A stretch of 11,162 nucleotides of DNA from Daldinia sp. FL1419 (Eukaryota; Ascomycota; Sordariomycetes; Xylariales; Hypoxylaceae), in NCBI GenBank assembly GCA_025201765.1, contig MU623755.1, forward strand, positions 1-11,162, written 5' to 3'. The notes beneath the pieces were generated by a model. It saw only the letters and a list, made by a program, of their open reading frames with translations, was not told the DNA's origin and did not search any database. Below are positions 9,972-11,162 of the stretch, piece by piece; the stretch's first letter is position 1; each line of letters opens with the position of its first letter. Both the position numbers and the translations under genes were made by a program.

Positions 9972-10160
9972 TTATGAATTTTTTTTTGTTTTTTTATCTT
10001 TTTTTTTTGGAAGTAATGGAATTAAATTATTAAAAATTAAAACCTCGTTGTTTTCTAATTTTAAATTACTATTTAATAATTTATATCCATTTTTGTTTGA
10101 TTTATTTAATAAATTTAATAAGTTTAATAATAAATCTAATAAATTAAAATTATTATTCAT
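9972..10160 (-). pseudogene. Open low-complexity piece of Copia gag
   Basis: This 62-codon uninterrupted stretch lies in the same minus-strand frame as the zinc knuckle, protease and integrase, so I treat it as the N-terminal part of gag rather than a gene of its own. It is Leu/Asn-rich and then Lys-rich; a Leu-Leu-Asn motif is repeated because of a 9-bp DNA repeat (units at 10105, 10114 and 10123). The first ATG at 10160 need not be the original start. The plus-strand frame open over 9952-10272 is its Phe-rich mirror. Confidence 0.5.
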
Positions 10161-10199
10161 TATAATAAGGTTATTAAAAGTAATTTTTCAAGTTTGTTT

Positions 10200-10520
10200 T
10201 TCCTTTTTTAATTTTAATTTCTTTATTTTTTCAGATTATTTTTTTACTTTTTTTCATATGGTGTTTCGTTAAGAATTTGAAGAAGATTTTTTTGCTTTGT
10301 AAATGTTACAAACCTAATTGCTATTTTACCAGCTTTTTTATTTACTGGGCAAGGCATTGATAATAACTGGTTAATTAAGTTCAATTATTTTAATTCATAT
10401 AATAATTGATATTTGTTGCTTTTATAAAAGAATTTTCCGTTAATTTGTTCTACTAATAGTAAAATTGGAAATAATATGGGTAGATTATTTTTTAAAAAAA
10501 TGCCAAATATATTATAAATT
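10200..10520 (-). pseudogene. Coherent minus-strand coding-like block, possible gag N-terminus
   Basis: Between about 10490 and 10250 a minus-strand frame is nearly free of stops and compositionally protein-like, with a mixed segment PVNKKAGKIAIRFVTFTKQK near 10350-10290 and CpGs near 10266 and 10438. Its few stops are TAA, compatible with mutated Gln. The frame (remainder 1 modulo 3) differs from that of the Copia gag-pol, so either a frameshift lies near 10160-10200 or this belongs to a separate element. No family was recognised. Further right, to about 10920, the minus strand still gives Lys/Glu/Asn-rich passages reminiscent of coiled coil, without a clear motif. Confidence 0.4.
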
Positions 10521-10994
10521 AATATTTACAATTTTTTTATTTTTCTAAATTCCTTTTTAATTCTGGCCTAATAATTAGTTACTTTATTTAAATTATTTTT
10601 TATTATATAAAATATATTTCAAAATTTATATATAAAGATTTTAATAAATTTATTATTATTATTTTATTAAATTGTATTAATATTAAAATTTATTTCAACT
10701 TTTTCCACTATTTTTTCATATTATTTAAATTTTAAATGTAATTTAATTTACTTAGTTGTAAATTTATTTAGTAATTCCTTTTACTTTTCCAAATTATTTT
10801 ATAAATTAATAATAATTATATTTTATTATTTTTCTAATTGTATTATATATATTTATAATTTGTTCAATATCTTTATAATTTTTGTGTTTCTAAATTCTTT
10901 CTAGCTTGTATCAATTGTTTTGATTTTGGTAAAGTTCAATTTTATATTAAATGATGTTAAAAATATTGTGCAATAGTTATTAAAATTAAATCCA

Positions 10995-11077
10995 GGACGA
11001 AGCCGGTAGCCAAAAGTGTAATTTAATTCCAATAGGAAGCGGATGAAGTCCGGGTATCAAATAAGTATAATTTATTT
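10995..11077 (+). repeat. GC-richer island with duplicated hairpin-like unit
   Basis: Two related copies start with GGACGAAG (10995) and GGATGAAG (11041), 46 bp apart. They align through about 11028 and 11077 with small gaps, sharing the order GGAYGAAG, CCGG or TCCGGG, TAGCC or TATC, AAA, AGTGTAA or AGTATAA, then ATTTAATT or TTTATTT. The second copy can fold as CGGA (11040-11043) and TCCG (11049-11052) around TGAAG; the first has a weaker form. This is one of only two CpG-rich patches in the window. Its position just before a short tandem repeat resembles the 3' untranslated end and tail of fungal LINE or SINE elements, but that identity is inferred. Confidence 0.55.
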
Positions 11078-11091
11078 AAATTATTTTTAAT

Positions 11092-11162
11092 AGATTTAAT
11101 AGATTTAATAGATTTAATAGATTTAATAGATTTAATAGATTTAATAGATTTAATAGATTTAA
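11092..11162. repeat. Perfect 9-bp tandem repeat (AGATTTAAT)n
   Basis: Nearly eight exact copies of AGATTTAAT fill 71 bp and run off the window edge; a degenerate copy precedes them. The lack of any variation contrasts with the decayed surroundings and suggests recent slippage expansion. It could be the microsatellite tail of the retroelement whose end may be the adjacent GC-richer island, or a simple local satellite. Confidence 0.9.

Larger units (their letters stand above)
7235..10160 (-). pseudogene. Ty1/Copia gag-pol remnant, RIP-decayed, lacks RT
   Basis: A single minus-strand frame (codons beginning at positions with remainder 2 modulo 3) carries Copia gag-pol in the usual order. Gag occupies roughly 10160-9260. 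The CCHC zinc knuckle is at 9251-9210: its second Cys is kept, the other two Cys and the His are Tyr. The protease Asp-Thr-Gly-Ala site at 8909-8898 now reads Asn-Ile-Lys-Ile. A pre-integrase segment follows near 8740-8680 (FIKGLFFKIFFREL). In integrase the first Asp (8159) and second Asp (8003) became Asn, while Glu in NGIMERG (7895) survives, giving exactly 35 residues between the last two. FLGYYGECNYVI lies from 7592, and a Lys-rich, AT-hook-like linker near 7355-7290. Protease before integrase, with integrase ahead of the RT linker, is the Copia order. Reverse transcriptase and RNase H are absent because the Helitron boundary cuts the element. Start codon and LTRs were not found. Confidence 0.9.

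Noticed and set aside
9952..10272. Plus-strand open frame of 106 codons, Phe-rich.
   Set aside because: It needs a TTG start, and is the mirror of the Leu/Asn/Lys-rich Copia gag region on the other strand; poly-Phe results from T runs.
11040..11052. A second Helitron 3' end, given the CGGA...TCCG hairpin.
   Set aside because: The stem is only four pairs and no CTRR followed by T occurs within the next 10-15 bases.
1..11162. Mitochondrial or plastid DNA because of the extreme AT content.
   Set aside because: No organellar genes, rRNAs or tRNAs are visible; the contents are a Helitron and a Copia element, which are nuclear.

Overview
The window is extremely AT-rich DNA in which almost every C and G has been lost. 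It reads as a graveyard of transposons mutated by C-to-T change on both strands, as repeat-induced point mutation (RIP) does in filamentous ascomycetes (Pezizomycotina). The basis is how the reading frames decay. Homology-bearing frames stay in register for kilobases while Gln codons become TAA, Trp becomes stop, His and Cys become Tyr, Asp becomes Asn, Glu becomes Lys and Gly becomes Lys/Arg/Ser. The species cannot be named. I see no intact gene, tRNA, rRNA or CRISPR array. All family assignments come from reading translations by eye; no search was run.

Plus strand, 243-7234, is an autonomous Helitron remnant. One frame runs from about 243 to 4113 and then, after a shift, from about 4142 to 5254. 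It carries an N-terminal coding minisatellite (units of about 36 codons), the Helitron-like N domain, the HUH/Y2 Rep endonuclease and a Pif1-like helicase up to the conserved C-terminus. About 1.9 kb of unexplained DNA follows. The element then ends at 7199-7234 in a GC-rich hairpin plus CTAG followed by T, a textbook Helitron 3' end. Its 5' end was not found and may lie left of the window.

Minus strand, from about 10160 (possibly 10520) down to 7235, is a Ty1/Copia gag-pol remnant read in one frame: gag, CCHC zinc knuckle, aspartic protease, integrase with D-35-E spacing, and the linker before reverse transcriptase. It stops exactly at the Helitron 3' end. The simplest reading is that the Helitron inserted into the Copia element, with reverse transcriptase and RNase H now beyond the left edge of the window.

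The right edge (10991-11162) holds a GC-richer island with a duplicated hairpin-bearing unit, then a perfect 9-bp tandem repeat running off the end. These may be the 3' end of another retroelement. The most unusual items are the in-frame minisatellite at the start of the Helitron protein, the preserved Helitron terminus in otherwise erased DNA, and the unexplained block between the helicase and that terminus. I found no convincing undescribed functional system.
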